64,000 bases of DNA from Delphinus delphis. Taxonomy: Eukaryota; Chordata; Mammalia; Artiodactyla; Delphinidae. How positions within the stretch are numbered: position 1 is the first letter of the stretch; each line of letters begins with the position of its first letter. The notes beneath the pieces are model-generated. The model made no database searches and was not told the origin of the DNA. It saw nothing but the letters and a program-made list of their open reading frames with translations. The translations under genes were made by a program, and so were the position numbers. The stretch covers positions 88,421,488-88,485,487 of the forward strand of contig NC_082692.2 of NCBI RefSeq assembly GCF_949987515.2, written 5' to 3'. Shown here one piece after another: positions 22,097 to 33,030 of this stretch.

Positions 22097-24102
22097 TTTG
22101 CTTAACTTACTGTGTTTGGGGGTCTCCTTTTCACAGGCTGGAGGTTCATAGTTCCCGTTGTTTTTGGTGTGTGCCCCCAGTGGCTAAGTTTGGTTCAGTG
22201 GGTTGTGTAGGCTTCCTGGTGGAGGGGACTAATGCCTGTGTTCTGGTGGATGAGGCTGGCTCATGTCTTTCTGGTGGGCAGGTCCACGTCTGGTGGTGTG
22301 TTTTGGGGTGTCTGTGACCTTATTATGATTTTAGGTAGCTTCTCTGCTAATGGGGTTGTGTTCCTGTCTTGCTTGTTGCTTGTCATAGGGTGTCCAGCAC
22401 TGTAGCTTGCTGGTCGTTGAGTGGAGCTGGGTCTTGGCGTTGAGATGGAGATCTCTGGGAGATTTTCGCCAGTTGGTATTATGTGAAGCTGGGAGGCCTC
22501 TGGTGGACCAATCTCCTGAACTTGGCTCTCCCACCTCAGAGGCACAGGCCTGACGCACGGCCAGAGCACAAAAAGCCTGTCATCCACACAGATCAGAATA
22601 AAAGGGAGAAAAAAAGAAAGAAAAAATAAATAAATAGAAATAAAATAAAGTTATTAAAATAAAAAATAATTATTAAAAAATTTTTAAAGTAATTTAAAAA
22701 AAAAGAAAGAAGAGAGCAACCAAAGCAAAAAACAATTCCACCAATGATAACAATCGCTAAAAACTATACTAACAAAAAAAAAGATGGACGAGTTGAATGC
22801 TAAGACAAATGGTAAAAGCAAAGCTATACAGACAAAATCACACACAGAAGCAGACACATACACATTCACAAAAAGAGAAAACGTGAAAAAAAAAAATCAT
22901 TGCTACCAAAGTCCACGTCCTCAATTTGGGATGATTCATTGTCTATTCAGGTATTCCACAGATGCAGGGTACATCAAGTTGATTGTGGAGATTTAATCCA
23001 CTGCTCCTGAGGCTGCTGGGAGCGATTTCCCTTTCTCTTCTTTGTTCGCACAGCTCCTGGGGTTCAGCTTTGGATTTGGCTCCGCCTCTGCGTGTAGTTC
23101 ACCTGAGGGCGTCTGTTCCCCACCCAGACAGGATGGGGTTAAAGGAGCAGCTGATTCGGGGGCTCTGGCTCACTCAGGCTGGTGGGAGGGAGGGGTATGG
23201 AGTGCGGAGCGAGCCTGCGGCGGCAGAGGCCAGCGTGACGTTGCACCAGCCTGAGGTGTGCCGTGCGTTCTTCCAGGGAAGTTGTCCCTGGATCACGGGA
23301 CCCTGGCTGTGGCGGGGTCTGCACAGGCTCTGGGAGGGGAGGTGTGGATAGTGACCTGTACTCGCCCACAGGCTTCTTGGTGGCTGCAGTAGCCTTAGCG
23401 TCTCATGCCAGTCTCTGTTGTCCGCGCTGATAGCCACGGCTCACGCCCGTCTCTGGAGCTCCTTTAAGCGGCACTCTGAATCCTCTCTCCTCACGCACCC
23501 CGAAACAAAGAGGTAAGAAAAAGTCTCTTGCCTCTTAGGCAGCTCCAGACTTTTTCCCGGACTCCCTCCCGGCTTGCTGTGGCGCACTAACCCCTTCAGG
23601 CTGTGTTCACGCAGCCATCCCCAGTCCTCTCCCTGGGATCCGACCTCCAAAGCCTGAGCCTCAGCTCCCAGCCCCCGCCCGCCCCGGCAGGGGAGCAGAC
23701 AAGCCTCTCGGGCTGGTGAATGCTGGTCGGCAGGGATCCTCTGTGCGGCAATCTCTCCGCTTTGCCCTCCGCACCCCTGTTGCTGCTCTCTCCTCCGCCC
23801 CCCGCAGTTTCCGACCGCGAAGGGGCTTCCTAGTGTTTGGAAACCTTTCCTCCTTCACAGTTCCCTCCCACTGGTGCAGGTCTCATCCCTATTCTTTTGT
23901 CTCTGTTTTTTTTTTTTTTTTTCTTTTGCCATACCCAGGTACGTGGGGAGTTTCTTGCCTTTTGGGAGGTCTGAGGTCTTCTGCCAGTGTCCACTAGGTG
24001 TTCTGTAGGAGTTGTTCCACATGTAGATGTATTTCTGATGTATTTGTGGAGCAGAAGGTGATCTCCACGTCTTACTCTTCCACCATCTTGAAGCTCCCCT
24101 CT
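22097..24102 (-). promoter_or_regulatory. L1 5' UTR and internal promoter region
   Basis: About 2 kb upstream of ORF1. The outer part (about 22,980-23,870) is GC-rich with many CpG sites kept, as expected of an L1 internal promoter region. The middle (about 22,590-22,910) is strongly A-rich on the plus strand, T-rich in the sense of the element. L1 5' UTRs act as internal Pol II promoters. Whether this one is active cannot be told from sequence. All open frames here (for example 22,983-23,351 and 23,716-23,997) are by-products of GC content. Confidence 0.82.
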
Positions 24103-24106
24103 CCCC

Positions 24107-24117
24107 TTAGCCATTCT
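24107..24117 (-). repeat. Target-site duplication, copy at the L1 5' end
   Basis: TTAGCCATTCT, matching 16,951-16,961. Confidence 0.85.
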
Positions 24118-25806
24118 CTTAGGGTAGGTCTGATGGTGGCAAATTTTCTTAGTTTTCCTTCATCTAAATATGTCCTGATTTCTCCTTCCTTCCTAAAGGA
24201 TATTTTAACCGGTTAAAGGAATTTGGGTTGACATTGCTTTTCTTTAAGAACCAGAAAAATATTTTGTCATTTTTTCTGGCATCCATAACATCTGATAAGA
24301 AACTGTCATTCCAGTTGTTTTGTTCTGTAAGTAATTGTGCCATTTTCCCCCTGGCCGCATTCAAAATTTTTTTCTTTGTCTTCAGTTTTCAGAAGTTTAT
24401 ATTATATCTTGGCATGGATTTCTATTGGCTCATCCTATTCAGCATCCAATTAGCTTTTTGAATCTGTAGGATTATGTCTTTTGCCAGATTTGGAAAGTCT
24501 TCAGCCATTATTTCTGTGAGTGCTTTTTTCAATTTTACTTTCCTTTTCATCTCTTTCTGGTACTTGGATGGAATAAATGTTCAATGTTTAGTTATAGTCC
24601 AACAGGTCTAGGAGGCTGTTCATTTTTATTGTCTTTTTTTCCCTGTTGTTCAAACTGGTTAATTTCTGTTTTTCCATCATTCAGTTCACTGATTTTATCC
24701 TCTATCCCCTCCTTTCTGCAACTGAGCCAATCCACTGAGCATTTTATTTCAGTTATTGTTTTCTTCAATTCTAAAATTTCGATTGGGTTCTTCTTTATAA
24801 CTTTCATTTCTTTGCTTAGGCTTTCTAATTTTCATTTGTTTCATGCATGTTTTTGATAGCTCACCGAAGCATTTTTATCATGGCAGCTTTAAAAATCTTT
24901 GATAATTCTAACAGTTCATCTTGGTATTGGCATCTGTTGGTTTTCTATGTTTTTTTTCATTTTGTTTGAGATCTTCCTGGTTCTTGGCATGATGAATGAT
25001 TTTTTTTTTTTAATAGAAACCTGCACATTTTCATAGTATAAGTCTCTGGATCTTATTTAAACCTTGTGTTTTAGTGGACTTGCTGTGACATCCCTCTGAC
25101 ATGTCTGGGAAGAAAAGGATGTTATCTCCTTACTGCCGAGTAGAAGTCCAAGTGCCCCACTCTGGTTCTGTTGATACCGTAGAAGTAGAGCTCCTCATTA
25201 CTGCTGGGTTGGGGAGAAAGATCTGGTTTCCCATGTAGTCTGCACTGACACTGTGGAGGCTGGAGCCCTATTATTTGACTGTGGGGATGAAAGTCCCAGC
25301 TCTGGAGTTGGCCTTTTTGACACTACCCAACAGGAGGGTTGCCGTTCCTCATTACAGCCTTGTGAGGCCTTTGCTGTTAGGGGTGGGGCCACAGTTCTTT
25401 TTGTGATGTTTGGCTGGAGTACAGAGGTGATTGTATGAAGTTTTTTATGTTGGTAGGCTTCTTCTTTTCTCAAACTTTGGCTAGCACAAATAAGCTTTGA
25501 TTGGGCCTTTTTTTTTTTTTTTTTTTTTTTTGGTCTACATTCATTGGCATTCCCAGTTTGCCAGCTTCTTCAGCTCCAGGTGGGGTGTGTGAGAAAACCC
25601 AAGAAACTCACTGCCATGTCACTCCTTGGGTCTTTTTTTAAAATTTTTTTTTATTGGACTTCTTGGGTCTTGAAATCCCTAGTCAATCTGCATTCTTCTC
25701 TCCACCTTTCTTACGTTTGCTTTATGTATATTGTCCATGGTTTTTAGTTATGTTTAGTGGAAGGGATAGGGAAAAGTATTTCTACTCGATATTCCTGGAA
25801 GCAAAA
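24118..25806 (-). mobile_element. Ancient L1/HAL1-like element, right part, with ORF1 relic
   Basis: This continues the piece ending at 16,961. Antisense phrases include CTTAGGGTAGGTCTGATGG, TTTTCCTTCATCTAAATATG, TTGTCTTCAGTTTTCAGAAG and, at the far end, GGGAAAAGTATTTCTACTCG. A minus-strand frame at 24,592-24,807 keeps an ORF1-like coiled coil (ELKKTITEIKCSVDWL, then a GIEDKISELNDGKTEI stretch), clearly related to but far diverged from the ORF1 of the inserted L1. HAL1 elements keep only ORF1. I see no ORF2 here, which is compatible with HAL1 or with a partial L1M. Confidence 0.62.
25510..25531 (+). repeat. Poly-T run inside the ancient L1 relic
   Basis: About 22 T in a row with no duplication or SINE body beside it. 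It is best read as slippage in an A-rich part of the old element. Confidence 0.6.
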
Positions 25807-25839
25807 GTCACTCAAGAATATACCTTTTAACTTATCAAC

Positions 25840-25893
25840 CCAGGTGATTCTGAGGCAAGGATCTATGGGTTACACTTTGAGGAACGTTTTATA
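25840..25893 (-). mobile_element. MER5A-like fragment
   Basis: CCCAGGTGATTCTGAGGCAAG and GGGTTACACTTTGAGGAACG follow the terminal part of MER5A, a non-autonomous hAT-Charlie DNA transposon. Only the end is present. Confidence 0.5.
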
Positions 25894-26005
25894 GAAAATG
25901 AAACTGAGCCCCAGAGAAACTAACTCAAAATACAGATGTCAAATACTCAGGTTGTATAACGCAAAGTTTAAACTAGGACCCAGGTCTCCTGGCTTCCCTT
26001 TCAAT
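25894..26005 (-). mobile_element. MIR SINE relic
   Basis: Antisense MIR phrases: AGAAAATGAAACTGAGCCCC, AGAGAAACTAACTCAAAAT, then ACTAGGACCCAGGTCTCCTG. Confidence 0.66.
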
Positions 26006-27179
26006 GCCACTTCTTCCTCATGACACTAAATAAAGCTGCTGAGAATACCAAAAAGAATTAATGTACCAATTTCACTGGTATTTATAGAGATCAAATAGTT
26101 TGCCTACAGGTTTATTCATGGGCTTAAAAAAGCAGAGGCACAATCTTTCTAATACATTTGCTTCCCACAAGTTGCAACGTAATTTCTACTGAGGAGGATT
26201 CCAGGCAGTTGCTTCAAGATGGGGCATTGTCTGCACATAAAATAATTGCTCTTAGAAATAAAAGTCTACGCAGTCTATTGAGGATGCTACACACTGCCTG
26301 CATAGTCTGACTCATACACAGGGAAGCTTTTCCAGTTATGTTAATACTCATTTGGCAGCTGCCTCTATAATTGCCTACGTCACTTGGTAGACATGCAGGA
26401 AATGTTAATTCTCTGCAAATATAGTTATTCATAAGTTGGTGTCAATTGTATCACCCTCAATAGAGACATCTCTTCAGATGCCACTGGAATTGGGGGCAGG
26501 AGGTCTGTATTCAGTCATCTCTGGGGAGCCCTTGAAATCTGCAGGGACAGGAAATGGTATGAGAGCAAAGGCAGCATACAAATGCATCTGATGAAATATG
26601 GGCATCCTTCAGTGGCTGCCTTTCATTTGACTGGCCCCATGCACAGGTTGTACCAGATGGCACTCTCATGGTTTCCGTCAACGTGGAAATGTGATGAAGA
26701 AGGGGAGGAGAATAATGGATGAAAAAAAAAACCAATCTGCACAGATGAAAATAATTATGATTATGTAGCTAATGACCCAGGGAATTAGAAAAAGCCAAAC
26801 TCATTGGATCTCAGGCCGCATGCAGGCAGATGTCACAACTTAATGACAAAAGATGAATTGCTTTATCGCCTGCATAGTAACACATGACGGAGGAGTTGTG
26901 ATTCCTTTTTTCCAAATCCCTTTCTTGAATAAAGTTATAAGGAGAATTATACTCTGAGTATCTTCCCATTTTGAAAAGGAATTGAGCTAGCAGCAGTCTT
27001 GGATTATTAAAAATGTCAAAATAACTTCAGTAAATATTAGATTGATATTCATTTTGAGCTGTAGGAGTAGCAGGAAGCAACCCACAGGATGTTGGAGATA
27101 GCCCTTCTGCCACTGAAATATAGATTATGCCTTCCCAGGAGGGGAAGGGTTAAATCTTACACTTCTTTTGTGGTCATTT
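26006..27179. other. Unique sequence
   Basis: No gene or repeat recognised. Small frames on the minus strand at 26,214-26,735 are unsupported. Confidence 0.4.
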
Positions 27180-27285
27180 AAAAGCACTTATTGAGATTCT
27201 GCCATGTATGTGGCCCTACTTAACAACCTGTGTTGGAAAGATGAAAGAGACACTGCCCACCCTGGAGGAGCTCACGTTGGTGTAC
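27180..27285 (-). mobile_element. L2 LINE 3' end relic
   Basis: On the plus strand CACTTATTGAGATTCTGCC, then AGAGACACTGCCCACCCTGG and AGGAGCTCACGTTGG. This is the antisense L2 order. Confidence 0.52.
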
Positions 27286-27409
27286 ACTTTGTAAATATTG
27301 ATTTGGGGTGGATAACCAATTCTATTCCCTACACAGACCCTGTTGAGGTTCCTGAAATTCCCATTGCCTCCTATCAAAGCCATGAAAGCTGATATTCAGA
27401 TGCTGGTGG

Positions 27410-27530
27410 TTCAAGTATTCATTCTTTTATTCATTCACTCAGTCATTCAGCAAATCTCTCTTGAATATCTATTATGTTCTAGGCATTGTGCTTGGCACTA
27501 GGTTTAAACTGGTGAACACCATTGTTTAAT
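27410..27530 (-). mobile_element. L2 LINE 3' end relic
   Basis: It begins with the ATTC-rich L2 terminus (TATTCATTCACTCAGTCATTC), then GAATATCTATTATGTTCTAG and GGCATTGTGCTTGGCAC. Confidence 0.66.
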
Positions 27531-28469
27531 AGTAACAATATTAAATTATTATTATTAAGTATTAACAATATTAAATTAACATAGCATTAATGTAAAAAAA
27601 TACTATATGAATATATTATGTCTTAAGCTAAGATTTGTTTAAAAAATAAGTGGTAAAAAGCGAGTCACAGTCTCAATTTTCGGAAATCAGTGGTGGAATT
27701 ACTATTATAAAGGTTTATGAGAAAGGGTTGGAAGTATGAGTGTCTCAACTAATGTATTAGCCAGTTAGGGGAAAAATGTAAAGTGGATGCCATTACTATT
27801 TTGAATCTTAAAAAAACATGGTTATGAAAAACACATTAGGGGAGTGGATAGCTCACAAGTTTGGCAATGAAAGACCAAACATTTTAAGTCCATATAATTG
27901 GTTGAAATCCAGCCAAAATTGATAACAAATGCAACTCTTCCCCATCTGCTAGTTTATGCAAATGAGTTGGTGATCTCGTTTAATTTTCTCGGAGACAGGT
28001 GTCTCTATTGCTAAAGCAGCTACTCAGTTGGCATCTAGCCCCAGTTTCAGGAAAAGTCTTGAATTTAGCTGTGGGGTAGGGCTTAGCTTCTCAGCATGGT
28101 CCTAAGAATCCCAGGACAAGAGAGGAAAGCCAGAGCTGAAAATCACTGCATGTTTGTGTCCAGTCTCTCAGGGACTGGATCAGCCATGGCAGATAAGACT
28201 CCGACCTGCTACGCACACATTCTCTACCTGATTCCTTCAGAACTGAAGGAAGAGAGCTCTGAAAGAAGTTTTTGCTGGAGACTATCAAACTCAAATACCA
28301 ATACCAAGGCTGATTGGATGGGACCTTATTTCTTTCTGGAACTTTCTCCATATTCCAGATACCAAGAGAACACAAATATTTTTTAAAACTCTTATAGGGA
28401 CAAGATAGCACAGATACAATATTACAGTTGAAAGAAACCCGTATTTTTAGTGTGCATCTATTATTGGTG
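27531..28469. other. Unique sequence with an octamer-like site
   Basis: 27,530-27,620 is AT-rich with ATT repeats. An ATGCAAAT (POU octamer) motif lies at 27,956-27,963. Opposed frames at 28,091-28,411 cover each other and are not called. Confidence 0.4.
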
Positions 28470-28705
28470 AATAGAGAAGTGAAGAAGAGCAGACTATGAA
28501 ATTAACTGCTTGGGTTCAGATCCTCTCATTGTGACTTATTAGCTGTGTAACTCTGGGAAAGTTACTTAACCTTTCTGGTCCTCATTCTATCCATCTATAA
28601 AATGGAGATAATAGTATTACCAAGGTCATAGAGTTGTTAAGAGAATTAAATGAGTTAATGCCTGTAATATATTTAGAACTGTGCCTGGCATATAATGAGT
28701 CTTCT
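28470..28705 (+). mobile_element. MIR SINE, nearly full length
   Basis: Sense MIR from the tRNA-like head to the tail: CTTGGGTTCAGATCCTCTC (B box region), TTAGCTGTGTAACTCTGGG, AAGTTACTTAACCTTTCTGG, CTATAAAATGGAGATAATAG, AAATGAGTTAATGCCTG, CTGTGCCTGGCATATAATGA. It is one of the best-kept MIRs in the window. Confidence 0.85.
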
Positions 28706-28729
28706 GTACAAGTTACCTCATACTACTGT

Positions 28730-29000
28730 GTGCCAAGAACTATGCTAATTCAATGAAAAAAACTCCTCCCATTATTTAATTCTGACATCAATGCTTTGAC
28801 ATAAGTATTATGCACTACCATTTTACAGATGAGGATACTAAGCTTCAAAATGGCAAATGGCAGGGAAGAATTAAATTGTCTTATAGCATCTATTTAATGC
28901 CAAACCAAGATCTCTCTACCGCAGTTAGTTGCTTGAGATCACACAGCAAATTAGGAGAACAGAGACTGTAACCCAAGATTCCTGGTTCTCAGTTCAACAT
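28730..29000 (-). mobile_element. MIR SINE relic, inverted next to the previous MIR
   Basis: Antisense MIR phrases: GTGTGCCAAGAACTATGC, CATTTTACAGATGAGGATAC, then after an unrelated or highly diverged stretch AGATCACACAGCAAATTAGG and TGTAACCCAAGATTCCTGG. Confidence 0.68.
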
Positions 29001-29465
29001 ACCTTTCAGTAATTTCCTGTTCCTGGTCTTGTTAATGCAAAGGAAAAATATGTACAAGTTAGTAAAAAAATACTAATTTTATGACCTCTACCAAAAATAA
29101 TGAATTGAGGTCCAGGAAAATTTAATTTTTCTTTAAAAATTATTAATTGTTACTATGTAGCAAGTATTATGCTAAATCCTGGGGTCATAGTGGTAAATAA
29201 TGTAGACAAGGTGATTACTGGAAATTTTATAATAAATTCTAATTACTCAGATTATTTTTTTCTTTCACCAATTCCTTTCACAGTTTTTTACCGAATTGTG
29301 AAACTAGTTCTGATTTTGTAGACTTTTACTCATAGACCAAAAAATTATACTTGCCCCTAACTATTTGATAGCAACTAGGAGCATAATCTTTAAAACAAAT
29401 TTATCGTTCAAGGCACTTGAAGGAAGAGATTGTTTTAATTATTCTTCTATTGGACATTGCTCATT
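29001..29465. other. AT-rich sequence with a small L2 trace
   Basis: 29,150-29,215 (CTATGTAGCAAGTATTATGC then GGGGTCATAGTGGTAAATAA) looks like an antisense L2 3' end. The rest is unremarkable. Confidence 0.42.
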
Positions 29466-29479
29466 AAGATCTGTGCATG
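29466..29479 (+). repeat. Target-site duplication, left (CHR SINE)
   Basis: AAGATCTGTGCATG, with the second copy after the A tail ending at 29,702. Confidence 0.85.
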
Positions 29480-29690
29480 GGGCTTCCCTGATGGCGCAGT
29501 GGTTGAGAGTCCACCTGCCGATGCAGGGGACACGGGTTCGTGCCCCTGTCCGGGAAGATCCCACATGCCGCGGAGCGGCTGGGCCCGTGAGCCATGGCTG
29601 CTGAGCCTGCACATGGGGAGCCTGTGCTCCGCAACGGGAGAGGCCACAACAGTGAGAGGCCAGCGTACGGGAAAAAAAAAAAAAAAAAAA
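29480..29690 (+). mobile_element. CHR SINE (tRNA-derived), well preserved
   Basis: The head GGGCTTCCCTGATGGCGCAG is followed by a tRNA-like B box (GGGTTCGTGCC), the CHR body, and a pure A19 tail. Exact 12-14 bp duplications flank it. The intact tail and duplication suggest a fairly recent insertion. Confidence 0.95.
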
Positions 29691-29702
29691 GATCTGTGCA
29701 TG
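29691..29702 (+). repeat. Target-site duplication, right (CHR SINE)
   Basis: GATCTGTGCATG after the A tail, matching 29,468-29,479. Confidence 0.85.
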
Positions 29703-31487
29703 TTCTTGATCTACTCACAGATGAGTGAACTAACTAGTGGCTCTAGGATGACATTTCCATGACTTTACGAGCTTCCGAAAGAGGTAGACCATAATGAAGG
29801 CATTCATTAGAGGTCTATGAACCAGAGAGGTGGCACACATTGAAGTTCTCACATCATCATTCATACTGATCTGATTAACTCTCCCAGTCTCATTTCCAGA
29901 GTGCAGGGATCAGGAATTTTGGCAACCATCTGGGTAACGGAAGTCCCTCCCCAAGGATCTTGTAAATTTCTGCCCATATGTTCCCTGTAAAATTGCATTG
30001 CCTACGGCTTTCTTCCCACAGCTCATGTCTGCAAAGATGACCAACCAACCAGATCTTGTGACAGAGCCCTTCAGCCTTCCAGAAATATGCCAATGTAGTC
30101 ATTCCTCACTTGGACTTATGTATGATGTTTATTGATAATATGAGTGCTGAGAATAACAACAAATACATTAGACATGAGAGGACATTGTCTGACTCTAAAC
30201 TTGCCATACACAAAGCCATTAAAAAAGGACTTTGTATCATAAGACACACCAAAAAATATTGCCCCCTTCAATCTTATAGTACAACACCTGGGAAGCAGGC
30301 TTTGGGAACATGAAGTCTGATGTAATTCTCTCCAGCTGAGGAACTTCCAGGGAAAAAGAAAGATACGAAATTGATTTATATGGATTATCCTACAGATGCC
30401 ATTTTTCACAACTTCAAACTGAGGCTTGATTTGTAGAATTATGATTATTAAGATGTTAGCAGTCCTGGGCAGGGCATTGCCAAATCTAATTTCTCTAAAT
30501 CCCAAGACAGCCCTTGGTAGGATTGTCTTAAACTTGTCAGCAGCTTTCAGTAGCTGAATAATAAATGCAATTTTCCCTCTTTCAAATAACTCAAAGGAGC
30601 ATGTGCTTAGAGATTCTGCATGTTCCCCTTTTCCCTAGTTTTTGGCCTAGCTAGAATATTTATCTCCCTGTGTTCATTAGAAAATATGTATGAAGGATGT
30701 TCCACCATGGGGGTAAACACTGAATATTTAGTTCACTTTTGAGAGTTACAGACTTCTCTCTTAACAATATTCGTATTCTCCTAAAGTTTACATTCACAGC
30801 CTTGCTATTGAAAGGGAGAACCACACAGATATTACGTGTAGAGCCATTACAGTCTACCTCCTGTGTTCAGATAATCAGAAGCCATGTATGACAAGGTGAG
30901 AATGGGCAAAACTTGACCTCACAACACTTTGATTCGTTGATGAAGAAACATGTTATGCAAACTAGATTGTGTCTGCTGCAGCTCAAAGTGGCCTAAACTA
31001 CCGAAATTCCCTTCTTGTATTTAAAACTACTTTGGGATATGAATAGATGTCAGATTATGTGATTTTCTCACGGAGGCCATTGGCCAGATGACACCCTTAC
31101 AGGGGTGGGTGGCACGTTCTCAGGAGGAGAGAGTTGGCTCCACTGGCAATCATCCTTTAGAGATGTGGGTCATGGAGCAGGGCAGAAACTCATTCGACTT
31201 TGGAGTTGCATGAGTTACAATCTTGTCTACTTTGTGGGAGTATGGGTTATTTTGGCCTAGCCTCCAAAGCTCAGGGAAAACTACAGTGATTCCAGTGGTG
31301 TGTATAAACTACCTCTTGTCAAGTAGACATGTTGGGATAAAACAAGAACATGGCTGGATAAGGGATCCTGAGATTATATACGAGTCTGTGCACAAACTCT
31401 GTTAATCAAACTCCACCTGATTAATTTGCCAGATTTACCAGTGATCTACTTTTCATCTATAAAGCATAGTCACTGACACCCATAGCT
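29703..31487. other. Unique sequence
   Basis: No gene or repeat recognised over about 1.8 kb. The 129-codon minus-strand frame at 30,116-30,505 is the longest outside mobile elements. It shows no known domain, signal or splice context, so I do not call it. Confidence 0.4.
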
Positions 31488-31599
31488 GGGGTGAGCAACC
31501 AGTGTGGTTTGCCTAAAACTGTCTTGGTTTTAACACTGAAAGTCCTGAAGCCCAGGAAACCATCAGTACTGGGGAAACCCCAGGTAGTTGGTCACCCTA
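31488..31599. mobile_element. Small inverted-repeat DNA transposon relic
   Basis: The ends are imperfect inverted repeats: GGGTGAGCAACCA at the left, and TTGGTCACCCT at the right, which reads AGGGTGACCAA reversed. The interior has two TCTTGGTTTTAACACTGAAAG-type blocks typical of short non-autonomous mammalian DNA elements of the MER class. The family name is not certain. Confidence 0.52.
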
Positions 31600-32379
31600 C
31601 TCGTAACACACTGAATTTATCTAGTAAGAAACTGTAGTGACTCATGCACTTTTGTTCCCACCAGTTGAAATGAATGTTTACCAAGAATCTGTTATGCCAT
31701 TTGTTCCCAAACCTGTTTAAGTCACTTACTTGTTGTTATAATTACATAATTTAATTAAATATAATATAAACGGAGGATATGTCTGTGTGAAAATAAAGAG
31801 TAGTGTCTCTATGGAAACTAATTTGAATGTTTTGGAAAAACCCAGTAATGTAAAGTTGCTAAAAAAAATGTTAAATCTAATGTGAAAAAACAACCGTAAA
31901 TGATTCAGAAAAAAATATATGTCACAAATATCTTTAAGTTCTCATTCCTTGTTATAAACATTGAAAATGGAAATTACAGACAATCCATTATGAGGGTTGT
32001 TTATGCAGCAGAAATGATAGGAAACACTGATCAGATGATCCATGCATAAAGAAAAGACCTTGGCCTTACATCAATGATTGGTATTGCATTTTTTATGTTT
32101 CAAACTAATAATAAAATGTGTAAGGCGTGTATAATTCAATTTTTTATTCCGTGGTCTAACAAACTTCTTCTAGCATTAGCTGACTGCTAGTCTAATAAGT
32201 TTTTTTTAAAAGGTTTTTATTGCATTTGTAATTATTCCCTATAATTGTGCTTTCTTCTATTGTGTCCAAACTTGCAGTAAGATCCTATGAACTTATTAAT
32301 CTCCATCAATTACTGTATGTTGGTGCCTAGCATCATATACAGAGAGGAACAAAGAGTGTGAACACAGGTTGTAAGCTCT
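31600..32379. other. AT-rich unique sequence
   Basis: No gene or repeat recognised. Confidence 0.4.
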
Positions 32380-32505
32380 GGCTGCCAAGGACAAGATCTA
32401 TTTTATTCGCTATTTCCTAGTACCTTGCATGCTTCCAGGCAAATACTGAGAGCTCCCTATGTGAAGAATATTTGGTAAATAATCAGTGAATGAATGAATG
32501 AACAT
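32380..32505 (+). mobile_element. L2 LINE 3' end relic
   Basis: Sense L2 end: AGGACAAGATCTATTTTATTC, CTAGTACCTTGCATGC, then AATAATCAGTGAATGAATG, the ATGAATGAATG terminus. Confidence 0.66.
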
Positions 32506-32849
32506 CTCTCAAGAACCCTATAGTCAACCTTGGAGAGTTAAATACTGAATTATTAAAAATTTAAATGTATATTATTTATTTAATTATTCCTTTTTTTTTC
32601 CTTAGAAAAATAATAGGCAGATCAGGGGACTGTTATAAGCATTGGAAAGATTATAAAGATGAATAATATACCTCATACAAAAAGTACAAGCACGAGTATA
32701 TTCAAATTTTAATGATGAATTCAGCATTGGCATGGCCCAATCAGAACAGAGGACTGGACAATTAGATGGGATATCATTGTTATGCAGTACTGGGTGCATG
32801 CAGACTGAATAATTGGACCTGAGTTTAGGGAAGAAAGTAAAGAATGCTC
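32506..32849. other. AT-rich unique sequence
   Basis: No gene or repeat recognised. Confidence 0.4.
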
Positions 32850-33030
32850 ACTTGGCTTAGAGTTCAGTCACTACGAGCACAGACCTGAATTAAAGTCAGA
32901 ACTCTGACAGAACTTTTGACCTTGAGTAAGTTATTTAACCTCTCTCAGCTCCAATGTTCACATCTGTAAAATGGGGATGATGATGCTTAATTAGTTACCC
33001 AGGATCAAATGCAGTAACATATTTGCAGAC
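32850..33030 (+). mobile_element. MIR SINE relic
   Basis: Sense MIR phrases: TGACCTTGAGTAAGTTATTT, AACCTCTCTCAGCTCC, CATCTGTAAAATGGGGATG. Confidence 0.78.

Larger units (their letters stand above)
16962..24102 (-). mobile_element. Full-length cetartiodactyl L1 retrotransposon, inactive
   Basis: The element is about 7.1 kb and lies on the minus strand. In sense order it has a 2-kb 5' UTR that begins GAGGGGAGCTTCAAGATGG (about 24,102 downward), a broken ORF1, a 58-bp spacer, a broken ORF2, a 3' UTR of about 380 bp, and a short A tail (T10 on the plus strand). Both ends and a target-site duplication are present, so it was inserted full length rather than 5'-truncated. L1 copies itself by target-primed reverse transcription with ORF1p and ORF2p. 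This copy has several stops and frameshifts in both ORFs and cannot encode either protein. The A tail of only 10 bases and the mismatch in the longer duplication point to moderate age. It sits in the same orientation inside an older L1/HAL1-like element. Confidence 0.94.

Noticed and set aside
21429..22317. Plus-strand frames of 87-152 codons
   Set aside because: Antisense to L1 ORF1 and 5' UTR; shadows of the minus-strand element.
22983..23997. GC-rich frames of 70-122 codons on both strands
   Set aside because: These lie in the L1 5' UTR. Few stops are expected in GC-rich DNA and no protein similarity is visible.
25510..25531. Long poly-T as a possible SINE tail
   Set aside because: No SINE body or target duplication is attached.
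29480..29690. tRNA-like head with B box
   Set aside because: It is the head of a SINE, not a functional tRNA gene; there is no cloverleaf with an intact acceptor stem.
29365..29762. Open frames of 79-101 codons on both strands
   Set aside because: CHR SINE sequence including its A tail (poly-K or poly-F).
30116..30505. Minus-strand frame of 129 codons, longest in unique DNA
   Set aside because: No domain, signal or splice context is recognised. A frame of this length is expected by chance in 64 kb of AT-rich DNA.
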